Below, piece by piece: positions 23,737-35,094 of a DNA stretch of 64,000 nt; the first letter of the stretch is position 1; each line of letters starts with the position of its first letter. Both the position numbers and the translations under genes were made by a program. Under the pieces are notes generated by a model. That model did not search any database, was not told the origin of the DNA, and was given only the letters and a program-made list of their open reading frames with translations. Source of the DNA: Tethya wilhelma (lineage: Eukaryota > Porifera > Demospongiae > Tethyida > Tethyidae); the NCBI GenBank assembly GCA_964030475.1, contig CAXIPT010000003.1:5734962-5798961 (forward strand), written 5' to 3'.

Positions 23737-24906
23737 ATGGACCGGGAAATGGACAATCCATGTCCAATCTTAGTTGATAGTGATACTGTCGAGGCTGACT
23801 ATTTGTCAGATGATGGCAAAAGTTTACCTGATTATGATTCAAGCTCTAGTCATCAGTTCGACTCAGAGTACAGTCATACTGATAGTAGTAGTAGTAGTCG
23901 AATGCCACTTTGTAGCTCGTTTCAACCTCCATTGCCTCCACTCCCCCAAGCACAGTCAATGTACTACGCAAACTTCTATCCACCACCGTCTAAACTACCA
24001 TTAAGTGATCAAGCTGGATATGAAGTCGAGGTGAGAGATGAGTGTGCATGCCTGTACTATTAAATGAGTGTGCAATGATTATTAACATCCTGTATCCTTA
24101 TTAAAATATTTTGTACAGTGTACGTCACGTAATAAGACTAGGGTTACTTCTGTTCCTGGCATTGCATCTGAGTTGAATCAAGCGTTTAACTATAGAGTAA
24201 TAGTTCCAAGAAGTCTGAGTTCAGCATTAAGTCACTTTCTCTTCAGACATCTGTTTCAACAGTCAGTGAGCTGAAGAAAACTGTAAAGGAAGAAATCGGT
24301 CCATGTAAGGATGATTTATTAGGTTACATTGAGCCTGGTCATGGTCAAAAAGGTAAAATGAGGCAATTGAGTACTAATGAAGATTTGAGGGAGATGTATG
24401 TACTGTGCAAGTGTAAACGTGAGGCACTGTTATGGTGCTACACCTTCAGTGGAACCGGTATTCAAGGAGATCAAAGTAATATTCCTAGTCATAAACGTCC
24501 AGCACAAGACACCTTTCAGGCTCCTACTTCAGCTAAGCGTCAAGCTATAGCTCAAAGTATCAATGACGTTGAAGATATCATCAAAAAGCTAAAAGAAAAA
24601 CATGGTGATTCTTACTCAGTTGAAAAGTTGAACTGTTGGGCTCATTTGCTTAATATTGGCAAGCATAGTTCATATAACCAGCCTCCAGACTTCCCATTTT
24701 TTAATAAACTAAAGAAAATTACTCAAAAGGCTCCTACTAGTGTCAGTGGTGATTCTCCTTCAAAGCGTTTTGGGTTAAGGACCTAACGCATAGACCAATT
24801 AAGCAAGTGGCATGCACTCTTGAATGCAGGTGGTATTGACCAGGCTCAATATGAGGAGCTAAAGACTACAATTTTGAATGATTTGAAAGGCTTTAGTCCG
24901 AAGTAA
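23737..24906 (+). CDS. Unidentified spliced protein, possible transposon accessory gene
   Basis: Exon 1 (23737-24030) starts MDREMDNPCPILVDSDTVEA and is acidic and Ser/Pro-rich (YDSSSSHQFD, PPLPPLPQAQ). It ends at a GTGAGA donor in phase 0. The next exon plausibly starts at 24196 after TATAG (phase 0), giving SNSSKKSEFSIKS, LKKTVKEEIGP, REMYVLCKCKREALLWCY, then DVEDIIKKLKEKHGDSYSVE and LNCWAHLLNIGKHSSYNQPP. The frame stops at 24786 (TAA). Directly after, in the same frame, 39 more sensible codons (RIDQLSKWHALLNAGGIDQA...) run to a second TAA at 24906, so the first stop looks like a nonsense mutation. An alternative acceptor lies at 24119. I recall WAHLL..GKHSSY..PP-type proteins as repetitive in sponges. 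It ends 70 bp from the convergent Tc1-type transposase. Confidence 0.45.
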
Positions 24907-24976
24907 CATTTAACTTACTAACAATCATTGCAAAGTACTTGCATGCATGTGCATGTTATAATGATGATAATTTACA

Positions 24977-25557
24977 TTAATTTTTGTTAAAAATCAGTGA
25001 TGTTATCAAGTATAGATAAAATATAATAATAATGATGTCTATAATAGTTACAGTGGATACCCCGAGTCTGTAATCCATGTCACTACTAATCGAATCAAAT
25101 GCTGCTTTCATGATAGTTTCAATGGAAACTACTGATTGCATTAAAAGAGAATCATGTTTCTTCAGATATGTCTTGACATAGTTAAAGGCCTCCTCAATAG
25201 GATTATAGTCGGGGCTGTATGGAGGAAGAAAGATCACTAGTATTCCTGTTTGGTAAAGCAGGTCTTTAACTTCTAGTATATGGTGAATTGAGCAGTTGTC
25301 TAATATTAGTACTGAATTTGGATTTGTTCCATTGAATGGCATTAAATTCGGGATAAGTGTACCTCTGAGAAAATCAAAGAAGGTATTTCCAGCAACACTT
25401 CCTGTATATGTCTCAGCTGCTAGTATGCCATTACATGTTAGTGCAGCAATGCAATTGACTCTCTGACCTCTAGCAAGCATTCGGTGTGTAACAGGAGTAC
25501 ATCCACTGACTGCATAGCCAAATTTGCGAGCATGCGGTGGCCCGGTAGTGTCAAATT
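24977..25557 (-). pseudogene. 5'-truncated Tc1-type transposase (DD34E)
   Basis: The minus-strand frame is open from about 25557 and reads DTTGPPHARKFGYAVSGCTP, then VNCIAALTCNGILAAETYTG, SVLILDNCSIHH and LPPYSPDYNPIEEAFNYVKT. The second catalytic Asp (LDN) and the Glu (PIEE) are separated by 34 residues, as in Tc1/mariner transposases. The start at 25480 (MLARGQ) is only the first internal Met; homology clearly continues upstream to a stop in 'ttttaaaaattt'. The DNA-binding N-terminus and the usual first D motif (xxDETG, here FDTTG) are lost or altered. Confidence 0.8.
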
Positions 25558-25689
25558 TTTAAAATCGATTTTGTGATTGAACCGAAGTTGCACGCCAATT
25601 CAATTCGTTTAATTAGATATTCGGTTATTTAGATCAGCCATATACGGTAGTCCGTTTTCTAAGCGAACGATCTGTTTGCTGACCGTCCA

Positions 25690-25947
25690 AGGCCTCGTTT
25701 TACAAGAAAACAAGCTGTTCTCTGAGAGAAAAACTCTGACTGCATACTGAGCAACCGTACGCTATGAAAATGAGCCTGTTCGCTGACAGGACACGGTGTT
25801 TGCTCACAGAACAACTCTGACCGGATACTGATCGACCCGTTTGCTATGAAGACGAGACTGTTTGCTGACAGAACACAGTGTTTGCTCACAGAACAACTCT
25901 GTCCAGATTCTGATCGACCCGTTTGCTGTGAGGACAGGTTGTTCGCT
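25690..25947 (+). repeat. 82 bp tandem repeat, about three copies
   Basis: 'tttgctcacagaacaactct' occurs at 25799 and again at 25881, with the surrounding 82 bp repeated ('gatcgacccgtttgct' and so on). A more diverged first unit starts near 25690. The array ends at the N at 25948. Confidence 0.8.
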
Positions 25948-26214
25948 NCACAAAATTCTACACATAAAATTTTAGTAGTCACAACATTTATCAGGCAGCT
26001 ATATACATGCCATTTAAGGTCCTGTAACTTTTTTTGTCCCCTTTCCGCCCACTGGGTACAAGCTGTTGTTTTTAGTTAATCACAAACATATCTATGTTTC
26101 TGTAGTGATATGACACACAAATGCATGCATGTTTACAACTCTAATTCTGACTATTGTTCCTGACACTATAATAGTGTTGATGTACTTATAAATTCATGTT
26201 GGTTCCTCTGCTGT

Positions 26215-27771
26215 TCATCCTGTGACTCTAGCAGTGCCATAAGCCTCATTTTGTCTCAGCTCTAAAAATGCTCCGTGTTTTGTCTCATCAATTTGTTCAT
26301 ATGTGGCCTCCTCGGGTGGATCAGTTGTTTCCTTGCTCACTTTAGTTGATGGTGTCAGAAGACGTTTGTAGCTCACATAGAGAGGGATGTGTAGAGCCAC
26401 AATGACAGTAGCCAGTGAGATGGTTATGATGAGAGTAGCAATGAGTGCAATTACTGCTGAATTGACAGTAGTGCTGGGACAGAAGGTTGTGCAGGATGAA
26501 TTGTTAGCCTCTGTTAGAGCTGGTGTTGTCAGTTCAGTCTGTATCGTAAGATCACCATGTGTCGTCAAATTGATTGGTGTTGTTTGTTCTTCAGTAGGTG
26601 GAGGTGATGTTGTGCCTGATAAAATCAAGAATACAGTATTAATCATTAAGCCAAGATTATACCATTGATATACATTAATAGTGCTTTCAATGGTTTTGGT
26701 GTTTACTAGTATTGTTTAATTATACACTATAAGTAGACGCGCCAATAATGGGTATAATTTTTTGACTCTACACTAGCAATAAACAGACAACATTTGCATG
26801 ATGGATTGTGTGCAAGGTGTGTAGTTTACCTTCACCAGTGCATGGTGGTCTCTGGTTGATCTTCAGTAGCTGGTGTTATGGTAGTTCCCAGTGAGGCTGA
26901 TGGAGTGGTGTTTGGTGTGACTGGTGCAGTAGTGGCTGGTGGACTGGTGCCTGGGGTCACTGGTTCACTGATGACAGTATCAGGACCACATGGTGAAGAG
27001 TCATTGTAGAATGTTGTTTCAGCTAGATACACTTTGGGAGAAAGAGGGGAGAATACAATATAGTATTGTGAATATTCTCGATCACGTAGGGATACACAAG
27101 CTTTATATAGGTTTTCACATGAATTAGCACTGACAAGATTTCTCTCCCCAGTTAAAAGGCCTCCTTGTGTTGGATCTGATAGAGAAAAATCATTACTGAT
27201 TCCATTTGTATAGAGGGATATACTATGAGCCATTATATGCCATTGTTGACAGTTGAACAAAACCAGCTCCACTCTTCTCACTGTGACTGAAGTACCAAAA
27301 TCAAAGCCAATAGAAAGGGGGAGTTCTCCAGGTGATCTCTCCATTGTGTACAAACCTCTAGCCCAGTTACCAGTTAGTCCACTGAGTGGTAGTATGGTGT
27401 TATCAACCAACACACTTGTACCATCATCTTGAAGGTTGCATATGTCACCATCATCATTCACTGATGTACATCCTCCACTTGGTAATGATCCATTCAATGA
27501 CTGTCTTCCCCCAGGATGAAGAGAGTGACGAATAGGTCTCACAGTTGAATGTTGAGCTATGGCTGTGTGAAAGTCAATTATTGATTCTTGAGAGCTGTAT
27601 AGTCAATCATTATTATAGTTTCTAGATCTCTCTATGTTGCAAGTAAACACTATGTTTTTATTGATACAATCTGAGTGTAGACTACACACTTACAGTTTTG
27701 TATTTTTTACCTTCTACTTGACAAGTACACCCTGCTATCGCTAAGATGACCAAATAGATATATTCCATCAT
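26215..27771 (-). pseudogene. Receptor gene F, type 1, early stop before the membrane exon
   Basis: Exons 27711-27771 (MMEYIYLVILAIAGCTCQVE), 26830-27562 (ectodomain and stalk) and 26215-26615 (membrane and tail, intact). At the end of the ectodomain exon the usual ACC ACT GTT GAA G is replaced by a sequence about 4 bp longer, which shifts frame and creates TGA at 26832-26834. The readable product is therefore 263 residues: signal peptide, ectodomain and stalk with no membrane anchor. It is either a pseudogene or a secreted form. No stalk exon is present in the 214 bp intron. The last exon is itself open and keeps YEQI and EAYGTA, so loss is recent or the exon is used another way. Confidence 0.75.
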
Positions 27772-28019
27772 TTGATCGCAATCTTCCCCCAGTGTACAAG
27801 TTTTCTATATAATGATACGTGTAATTTGCCCAAAGTGCTGGTGTTTGTTTGAGATAGTGCTTTGGCAAGGGGTTGATGTTTTGTTAGTTATGTGTGCTGA
27901 TGTACTCCAAATGATGTTTTTGTAGCTGGTGAACTTTATATTGTGTAATAAATGTTTACTGTTATTCTGACTATTGTTAGTGTTGATATACTTGTGTGGT
28001 TTATCTTTACTCCTCTACT

Positions 28020-28150
28020 GTTCATGCTGTGACTCTAGCAGTGCCATACGCCTCATTTTGTCTCAGCTCTAAAAATGCTCCATGTTTTGTCTCATCAATT
28101 TGTTCATATGTGGCCTCTTCGGGCCATAGGTTGGTGGTCAGAGTCATAAG
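28020..28150 (-). pseudogene. Receptor tail-exon remnant
   Basis: Encodes PEEATYEQIDETKHG through NEAYGTARVTA and a stop on the minus strand, then joins non-receptor sequence at about 28125. The joined piece ('gagtcataag') is the one found beside the remnant at 7793-7990, so both derive from the same broken copy. Confidence 0.75.
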
Positions 28151-28158
28151 GGAATTAA

Positions 28159-28638
28159 AGGCGCTCTCTCACAGAAGTAATTTCAGTTTGATTTCGTGGC
28201 CCAAAAATCAATTTTCAAATCTGATTGGTCGTGTATACGTCATCGGAATGCAATTATTTCGTGTAATTCTAAATGAAGCAAAAAAAGGCTTGATAGCTCA
28301 AGAAGCAAATGTATTCAAGTTCCAGGAGCTTTGTATAGCCAACAAATGGAGTTGAGAGTGCGCTGGTGCTACCTTAGTCTCGTTCCCTGGCTCAGAACTT
28401 CTCATGGTGATGCAAACTTTTTTCCTACTGACTGTCTTTGAGATAAATATGAAGCGCTTACCATCTGCTACTGCCGTGAGGAGTCTAAGCTGCCAGCAGC
28501 CTGGCATTTTTGTCCAAAACTTCCGTAGTCCACGCAAACTTGTACGCATAGTTAATTTTTGCGCGTACTTGTGATCCGTTTGTAGCTTCATTACGTAATG
28601 TAAATTTGAATTAACTTCCCCATCCTGAGAGAGCGCCT
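28159..28638. mobile_element. TTAA-flanked MITE
   Basis: Terminal inverted repeats 'aggcgctctctca' and 'tgagagagcgcct' are flanked on both sides by TTAA (28155-28158 and 28639-28642). This target duplication is typical of piggyBac-like or Kolobok-like elements. The interior shares 'cccaaaaatcaat' and 'cggaatgcaatt' with the MITE at 33672-34058. No transposase. Confidence 0.85.
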
Positions 28639-28642
28639 TTAA

Positions 28643-29134
28643 GAAATGGACTGTCTATATATAGCCTGAAGTCAGCCTGCATACCTGTTAGTGGGATACT
28701 TTAATAATGAAGGCACTGTTGGTGCACAAGCCTAGGCACACTCATAGTGATAATGAAGGCACCGATGGTGCATAAGCCTCGGCACACTCAACTAGCTAGC
28801 ACAGTTACATGCATACATTCTGTAAAAGAATGTATTATAACTATTCACCTTTAGGCCCAGGCATGCCATGTAGGCCAGCCTGAAAGAGGCTGAGTTGTCC
28901 AGTCACTATACGCTTATACATATGGCCCAGGTTAGCCACATAGCTAACTGTGGTGAAGCAGCAAATGTCACAGATGATGAACCAGATGAGCTTTGCTATG
29001 ATTATACATGTATTGGAATGCGGCTCACCTGAGCAAAGCCTAACTACATAAACAAGTTTGAACTACTGATACATTAGCTCACAGGCTACAATTATGTAAA
29101 AATGTATGCATGCCCTATATATATATATATATGC
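28643..29134. other. No gene recognised
   Basis: Begins with the flank shared with 7945-7998 ('gcctgaagtcagcct'), then a short near-duplicate ('aatgaaggcac..tggtgca') at about 28708 and 28751. No coding region. Confidence 0.45.
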
Positions 29135-29510
29135 TTACATAGAAAGCAGGCCAACTCCTGCCTGTCTTGCCAAACAACACTGACTAACAGTAACAGTAGC
29201 TATGAATGAATCTCTGTGCTTCCATTCCACAAAAATTCTAGATAACGCACACCAAATCAGTAGGCGTGGCCTCGAAGCTAAAGCGCTAAAAGAAGCACAA
29301 AAGCCTCAAATCTCAGCAACTACAGTGTTTTGGACAGCAAAAAATATATGTTTACAAGATCATTCAGAGTTATGAACGTAAGTACCATCGATTTTGTCGC
29401 TAGAGCTGCCTTTCTTAAGATTTCGATGGAACAGACAGACAGACAGACAGACAGACAAAACGACTACCGTATAATCCTCTGCACGTGCTACGCACGCGCC
29501 GAGGCTTAAC
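29135..29510 (+). repeat. Short dispersed repeat
   Basis: From 'tgcttacatagaaagcag' to 'cacgcgccgaggctta'. A closely similar copy occurs at 40955-41318 and a more distant one at 29890-30262. It contains a short (ACAG)n run. No ORF. Confidence 0.7.
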
Positions 29511-29889
29511 TAGCTAGCTGTATACATAATATGCTGTGTAATCATCTCTAGGCACACAGCCACACAACTCTGTAATGAAGTAGCAAAGATATAAGTCACA
29601 TACTATGGCTAGTTTGACTATGACTTTGCCTCCCAACCCTTGGGTAGGCAGTTCGAGTCCCTCCAGTGCCACAGATATTTATTTCTTTCCCATTTTCTCT
29701 TTCTAGCCCTGCCTAGGAGTTGACTCAGCTCTACCCCCAAAAAAAAATGAGGAGGTGAATTTCACCGCATCCTTCTTCGTTCATTAGCCCTTGTATTTGC
29801 AGGCCCTTGTTAGCCACACTGCATGATGCCACATAATTAATGCAGTGAAGTTCACTGGCAACTTGAACTGGCTGAACTATCACACTTTG

Positions 29890-30262
29890 ACTGATCAGGC
29901 ATACTACCTGTGCAAGCAGCTAAGCCAACTGAACCAAGCACATTACATCCAGTCTCATCATCAGTACAGCTGCATGCAGCCCAGCATCCAACTGTATTTC
30001 TAGATAATGCACTATACACGGGCATGATCAATGGGTGCAGTTTCGAAGCTAAGCCTTCAGAGAAGCAAAAAAGCCTCAAATCTCAGAAACTACAACATTT
30101 TGCAAGATTGTACTTATATTATTTTAAGATAATTTCGATTCATAAACGTACCTTCGATTTTGATCCTTGGGCTGCCATACTTGAGATAATCGAGTAACAG
30201 ACACACACACACATGAAATGAGTATCGTAACCTCTGCACGTGCTACGCATGCGTTGAGGCTT
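29890..30262 (+). repeat. Short dispersed repeat, diverged copy
   Basis: Shares 'agcctcaaatctcag' and the ending 'ctctgcacgtgctacgca' with the copy at 29135-29510. Non-coding. Confidence 0.6.
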
Positions 30263-30268
30263 AACTAC

Positions 30269-31128
30269 ATTCCCAGTACGGTAGTACTGGGTACATAGGA
30301 ATGGCACGGATGGCCCATTAGCGTAATACAAATATTCACGTGAATAACTCTGCAAAAACTGAGCGCTTGGCACTAAAAGGCTTATAAAGCTTCTATTTAG
30401 CTCATTCTCTTTCTAACAAGCCTAAAAACATGGCCTAAAACCATCGCTAAGCTACCAAACTAAAATATGCCAAACCTCCAATTTTCTCCTTCTTCTTCTT
30501 CTTCTTCTTCTTCTTCTTCTTCTTCTTCTATGTTATTTCAGCATATCTCGAAGACTGTTCACTTTCAGAAGCTGATTCTTGAACGAACAAACTTGGTACC
30601 ATTGTCTTCACGTGCTTTTGGTATCGTGTGCTCGAGTCTCCCGTTGAATGGCTAGATACAAGGCGAAAAGCGCTTCTCCGTATGGCAGCCATACATCATG
30701 CATAAATTCATAAGCGACTTGAAAAGTCAAATTGACGACCCTTTTCCAGGTAGATAAGTGTGCGTTATTTGGAATCTAAATATTCGCTGCCTGCTTGCTT
30801 TACCTGAAGATTTCTGGTTGTGCTGGACCATAGATTATATGGCTGGACTCTCTGTAACCTTTCAGTCTTCAATATTTAGAAGGTGAATAGACTACTGTGT
30901 TATGTAGTATTCGTTATAAGATGAGCAAAGCAATTTTGGTAGATACAGCTCAGCCTCCTGAGATTACTAATCAGCCTGAGCATAGACATGATAGATTTAT
31001 AATATCCATGCTGATAGTGTACAAGTAACTACCATATACACACAAACTCGAATGTGATTTGTAGAATTATGAAAAAATGAGAACAAACAAGTAAAAAAAA
31101 CATTGGAAATGTAATGAGACATGGGCAA
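30269..31128 (+). mobile_element. Non-autonomous hairpin repeat, truncated
   Basis: Starts with the intact tip 'cccagtacggtagtactggg' and follows the 21528-22565 family to 'ggaaatgtaatgagac', where the copy stops inside the first hairpin arm. It contains a (TTC)n run at about 30487-30528. Confidence 0.75.
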
Positions 31129-31129
31129 T

Positions 31130-32160
31130 TCCAAATCAGTTCAGCAAAAATTTGCAACTGACCATCTCCGATTTTGTTGAAACTTGGTATGTGTGTAGTA
31201 CTAATGACTTTATATTGTCAGGTGAAATCTCATCTTCATTCCTTGTTTGGCTTCCCAATTAAAGGCGTCTAAATATTGGAATATTTTGAAATTTTTGCTA
31301 AACCAGAGGGTATTTAAAGCCTCATAACCTTTTAACGACTTGTGCAATAGAGAAACTACTGATATCATCAGATAGCACATAGAATGGGCTTCAAAATGGT
31401 ACCTTGAATGGCTTCCTTCGGACAAGTCTAATTCCAAATGCATATTACGTAATATTGACCTTTGACCTATTTCAAAAGTCCTGAATGAATTTTGTCAATT
31501 TTTTAAAATCATGTTTGTCATCTATTTGGCAAACTACTGACCAAGTTTCATCTTGGGGTCTCGTTGGGTTTATGAGATATCGTATTCTATAGTNTACTGG
31601 GAAATGAGTCAGTGATTTTAAAACGTTGAAAGAAGACCCTATTAACACTGTCATATAGACTAATCATTATGTCTACGTTATTTAACTATTAATCTTGACC
31701 ATAATTTATTAAAAGCTTCCCTTAATTATTATGCACAATATCATAGTACTTTTAAAATTGACTCTGGGTAGTGGGTACCAGAGATTGCCTGTGCCACTGA
31801 ATGGCTAGAAATTGAGGCGATGGATTTCAAGCAACTAATCTTACATTGACTGCTATGTGATTGATTATGGTGTACACTGTACAAGTAAGCTGAACTATGG
31901 AGTATATACATTACTCACACATGGACTATGACATAATATTCTGAGATCTGATGGGTACCATTGTGGATCATAAGATCTAGATGACATTGTTTTAATCACT
32001 ACTCATGCCAAAAACAGAACTGTACATAAGAGTAGTGAAGTAAATGATAATTATATTCATAGATAATAATTATGAGCGTATAATTAATTATACTATTAGA
32101 ATTATTCAGTATAATAATAATGTATAATGTGTCTCAGTAGCTTTACTTAGCTTATATCTA
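31130..32160. other. No gene recognised
   Basis: AT-rich, interrupted by the N at 31594. No credible ORF. Confidence 0.45.
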
Positions 32161-32261
32161 AGTTGTCCTCCCAGAGCCTAAAGCAGAAAATTCATAGTAA
32201 AAAACTTTCATCGATAAGTCATGAGTTAGTCACGAGACTTTTGGCTTTTGCTGAAGTAAAC

Positions 32262-32410
32262 TCCGCCTTAGCGGACCGCTTAAGCGGCCCGCCCTCCGCT
32301 TTGGCGGAAAGTGAGCTCCGCCTTGGCGGAAGTCATTTCCGCTTTAGCGGAAGTGTGCTCCGCCGGCCAAAGCGGTCCGCTAAAGCGGAGGGCGGAAAGC
32401 GGGGGCGGAG
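32262..32410. repeat. GC-rich multi-palindrome cluster
   Basis: Repeated inverted units 'tccgctttagcgga' and 'tccgccttggcgga' in both orientations make several overlapping stem-loops in otherwise AT-rich DNA. It resembles a small foldback element inserted beside the relic at 32460-32830. Confidence 0.75.
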
Positions 32411-32459
32411 TTGCCCTTCTCGGCTTCCATACAAACGTGAGCTCTCAGCGGAAAGGAGT

Positions 32460-32830
32460 GCTGCAGACGAGCGGCTGTTAAAGAAGATGAAACTGGAGAA
32501 GCAACCATCTTTAAGAGGAAGGCCAATGAGAAGCAGTTCACGTTCAACTTGGAGGTCAAGGACAAGTCAAGTTGGAGGAGGCTTCTTCATCCCTCAGCAA
32601 GCTGGAGTCTACTGCCGGTGAAAAGGCTGCAGCACTGGACGCCATTAAAGAAGGTATTAAGCTGATAGACGATCGTCAGAAGCATATTAGAATGGCTGAT
32701 AGAAATATAGGTCTGAGCATGGGTGGGCCACAGTGTATGAGTACGTGGAGGATGAATTGGTGGAGAATGAGGAAGATGAGAAGCGTATGTTCAGAGCGGA
32801 AGCGAGGGCGGGTAGGAAAGGGTGGTCGGT
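32460..32830 (+). pseudogene. Decayed repeat protein (gag or ORF1-like)
   Basis: Three frames join conceptually: KEDETGEATIFKRKANEKQF then TFNLEVKDK; EEASSSLSKLESTAGEKAAA then IKLIDDRQKHIRMADR; VYEYVEDELVENEEDEKRMF then RAEARAGRK. The FKRKxNEKQFxFN ... IKLIxxRQKxIxxADR ... YExDELxxxxEDEKR order is one I recall from multi-copy proteins of sponges and cnidarians, next to recombinase-bearing elements. Frameshifts near 32567 and 32725 break it. The ATG at 32163 belongs to a frame that crosses the palindrome cluster and is not a natural start. Confidence 0.5.
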
Positions 32831-32839
32831 CATAGCATG

Positions 32840-33628
32840 CAACACGCGAATAGCGCGCGAAGAGCGCGGGCAGGAAGAATTGCGTCATAATTTTGTCGTT
32901 TAACATCACCACAAACCTCAACCGGAAGTATAGAATGATTGCGCATGAAGATTCTGCGCGGGATCTTACAACTAGACAGCTGGCTACTTTTTTGTTGCTT
33001 TTTTTACAACACAACAAGCCCTCATCAAAGGGAAAGAGGTCTTCAAAAGAGGCTGACACCAGGTGGCAAGTATTCAAGATGCCTGGAAGCAACGGAAAAA
33101 GTTTAACAGTACTACTATACACATCATAAACAGTACTAGGGTAAGTATCAAAATTGAATGGTTTGTACTAGTGTAAATATATATCAATGCCAGAAAATAA
33201 AGTGTCTATGAACTGGCTGGCTTTCAGGTGGACCATCAAGACGACTCCGATACAGCAACAGAGCCGGATGGTATAGTATATGAGCTGGTTTCCTAAGACA
33301 GAACAGATGGATGCTAAATCCAACTTGAAACTCAATGACGAGGAACTGTGCTGTTGAGGAGACAAAGTATGGTCCAAAAAACTCCAAACAAAGGTGAATT
33401 TCTGCCAATATAGATTGTGGTGTACCACAAGGTAACAAGTACAATGTTGTCACTCCTACTATAAAATCTGTAAAAAAAAGAAAAGGAAAAAAACAAAAAA
33501 ACAACAGACTTGTGATCAACAAAAAAACAAACAGTATTTATTTTGCTTACAAGATTGAGCGTATCTGTAGAATCTCTGCTCCATATGAAAAGTGCTCTGC
33601 TACTTCAAGGTGTACACTCAGGTTTGTT
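32840..33628. other. No gene recognised
   Basis: Short ORFs without motifs. An A-rich tract lies at about 33470-33530. Confidence 0.4.
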
Positions 33629-34682
33629 AAGGCATGTATCAGCCATTTTGGCAATGCAAAAGTTTGGTTAAAGGTGCTATTGCACGGAAGCGGCAACTTT
33701 TTTAAAAAATGGCCCAAAAATCAATACTGAAATTTCATTGGTTGAAAATACGTCATTGGAATGCAATTTGCGCTCCTATTTTCGCGTTGACTGCAACGTA
33801 CGCATAATTTTTCTTTGTGACCACGTGGCAAGTTGCAGCTATTTGACATACTTATACGCTTAGACTTACACTCATCTAGCTTCTTTCTTCCCCGTTCCTT
33901 CTCTTGGTGTGCTTCTACTGCTCATCATGTCTTGTAAGCGTTCAAATTCAAACTGCACGTGGTCGCACATTTTTATACACGCATATTGTTCTACGCACAT
34001 TATGGCTTCACTACGCGGTGTAAATTACTACGCGTACAACTTCCGTGCAATAGCACCTTTAAGAAAATCTTTGTACTGGTTTAATTTTAAGCATTTAAAC
34101 TTGGTACAAATATTTACCACTGCAGTTTCTTCAAACACACAAAGTTTAAGCATCACGTGATAAAGGGGGGCGGGGCTGGTCCAAATAAATGAACTTTTAA
34201 AAATGCGCAACTGTAGCTAATTAGCCACGCCAACCAAAAATTTTTTGTGACATAACCTAATGGTGGGCAATGTATTGGTGGGTGGAACCCAGGGGTGGAG
34301 TAATTAGCTGTAGAGATATTCTAGTTTTGCATATTTAAGTAGGTGTGCATTTATTAGAATTTGAGGTTTTTGAAGCATTTCTCCGAAACTAAAGCTCAAT
34401 CCAGGTTGTTCCAGGCAGAATAGGAAAGATACCAAGCAAAAAAATTTTGTGTCAAAATTTGGTGGGCGTGGCTAATTAGCTACAGTTGCTCATTTTTAAA
34501 AGTGCATTTATTTGGACTAGCCCCGCCCCCCTTGATCACGTGATGCTAAAACTTGGTGTATGTGAAGACACTCCAGTGCTAAATATTTGTACCAAGTTTC
34601 AAAGCTTAGAAATAAACCATTACAAAGATATCCTCAACTAAACTTTTGCATTGCCAAAATAACTGTTACATGCCTTAACTGA
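33629..34682. mobile_element. Long foldback element with a nested MITE
   Basis: Left arm ('gttaaggcatgtatcagcca' onward) and right arm (ending 'aactgttacatgccttaac') are inverted copies over roughly 230 bp each. They share 'acttggtacaaatattta', 'gcatcacgtgat' and 'gtggctaattagc'. The left arm is interrupted by the TTAA MITE at 33672-34058; with it removed the arms align continuously. The central part is non-coding. Confidence 0.8.
33672..34058. mobile_element. TTAA-flanked MITE, second copy
   Basis: Ends 'aggtgctattgcacggaag' and 'cttccgtgcaatagcacct', flanked by TTAA at 33668-33671 and 34059-34062. Interior similarity to the copy at 28159-28638 makes them one family. It is inserted in the left arm of a foldback element. 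Confidence 0.85.
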
Positions 34683-35094
34683 CCTGAGCAGATGCCACAC
34701 TGAAAGAAGAAGAATGATACAAGAAGTGAGACAAACATGCACAAGTCAAGAGTACGTACTATCCTAAACAGCTATAGCCTGGTAATTTTTGTCGTTTTTG
34801 TTGTACACAAGTGTATATACATGTACCTCTCCATACTGTTGTTTTCTAAAAAAAATCTCACTTCAAACATTCATACTTAGCACACACACAGAGTAGATGC
34901 ATGCAGAAGCACACTTCATGGTAATAGTTAAGACACATGGGAGTTATAGACCATACACTATATTAGCAAATCAGTTCACTCATCGTGGTACATGATAATT
35001 TGCAGTACTATATTGGATTACCTTCCTTTCAGAACAGAACTTGAGCTAGTCCCAGAGTTTCACAGCAGTATGGAAGCATCACCAGCATGACTGG

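Noticed and set aside
29625..29675. tRNA-like B box ('gttcgagtccc')
   Set aside because: The acceptor and T stems do not pair and no matching 5' half is found, so it is at best a decayed tRNA-derived repeat.
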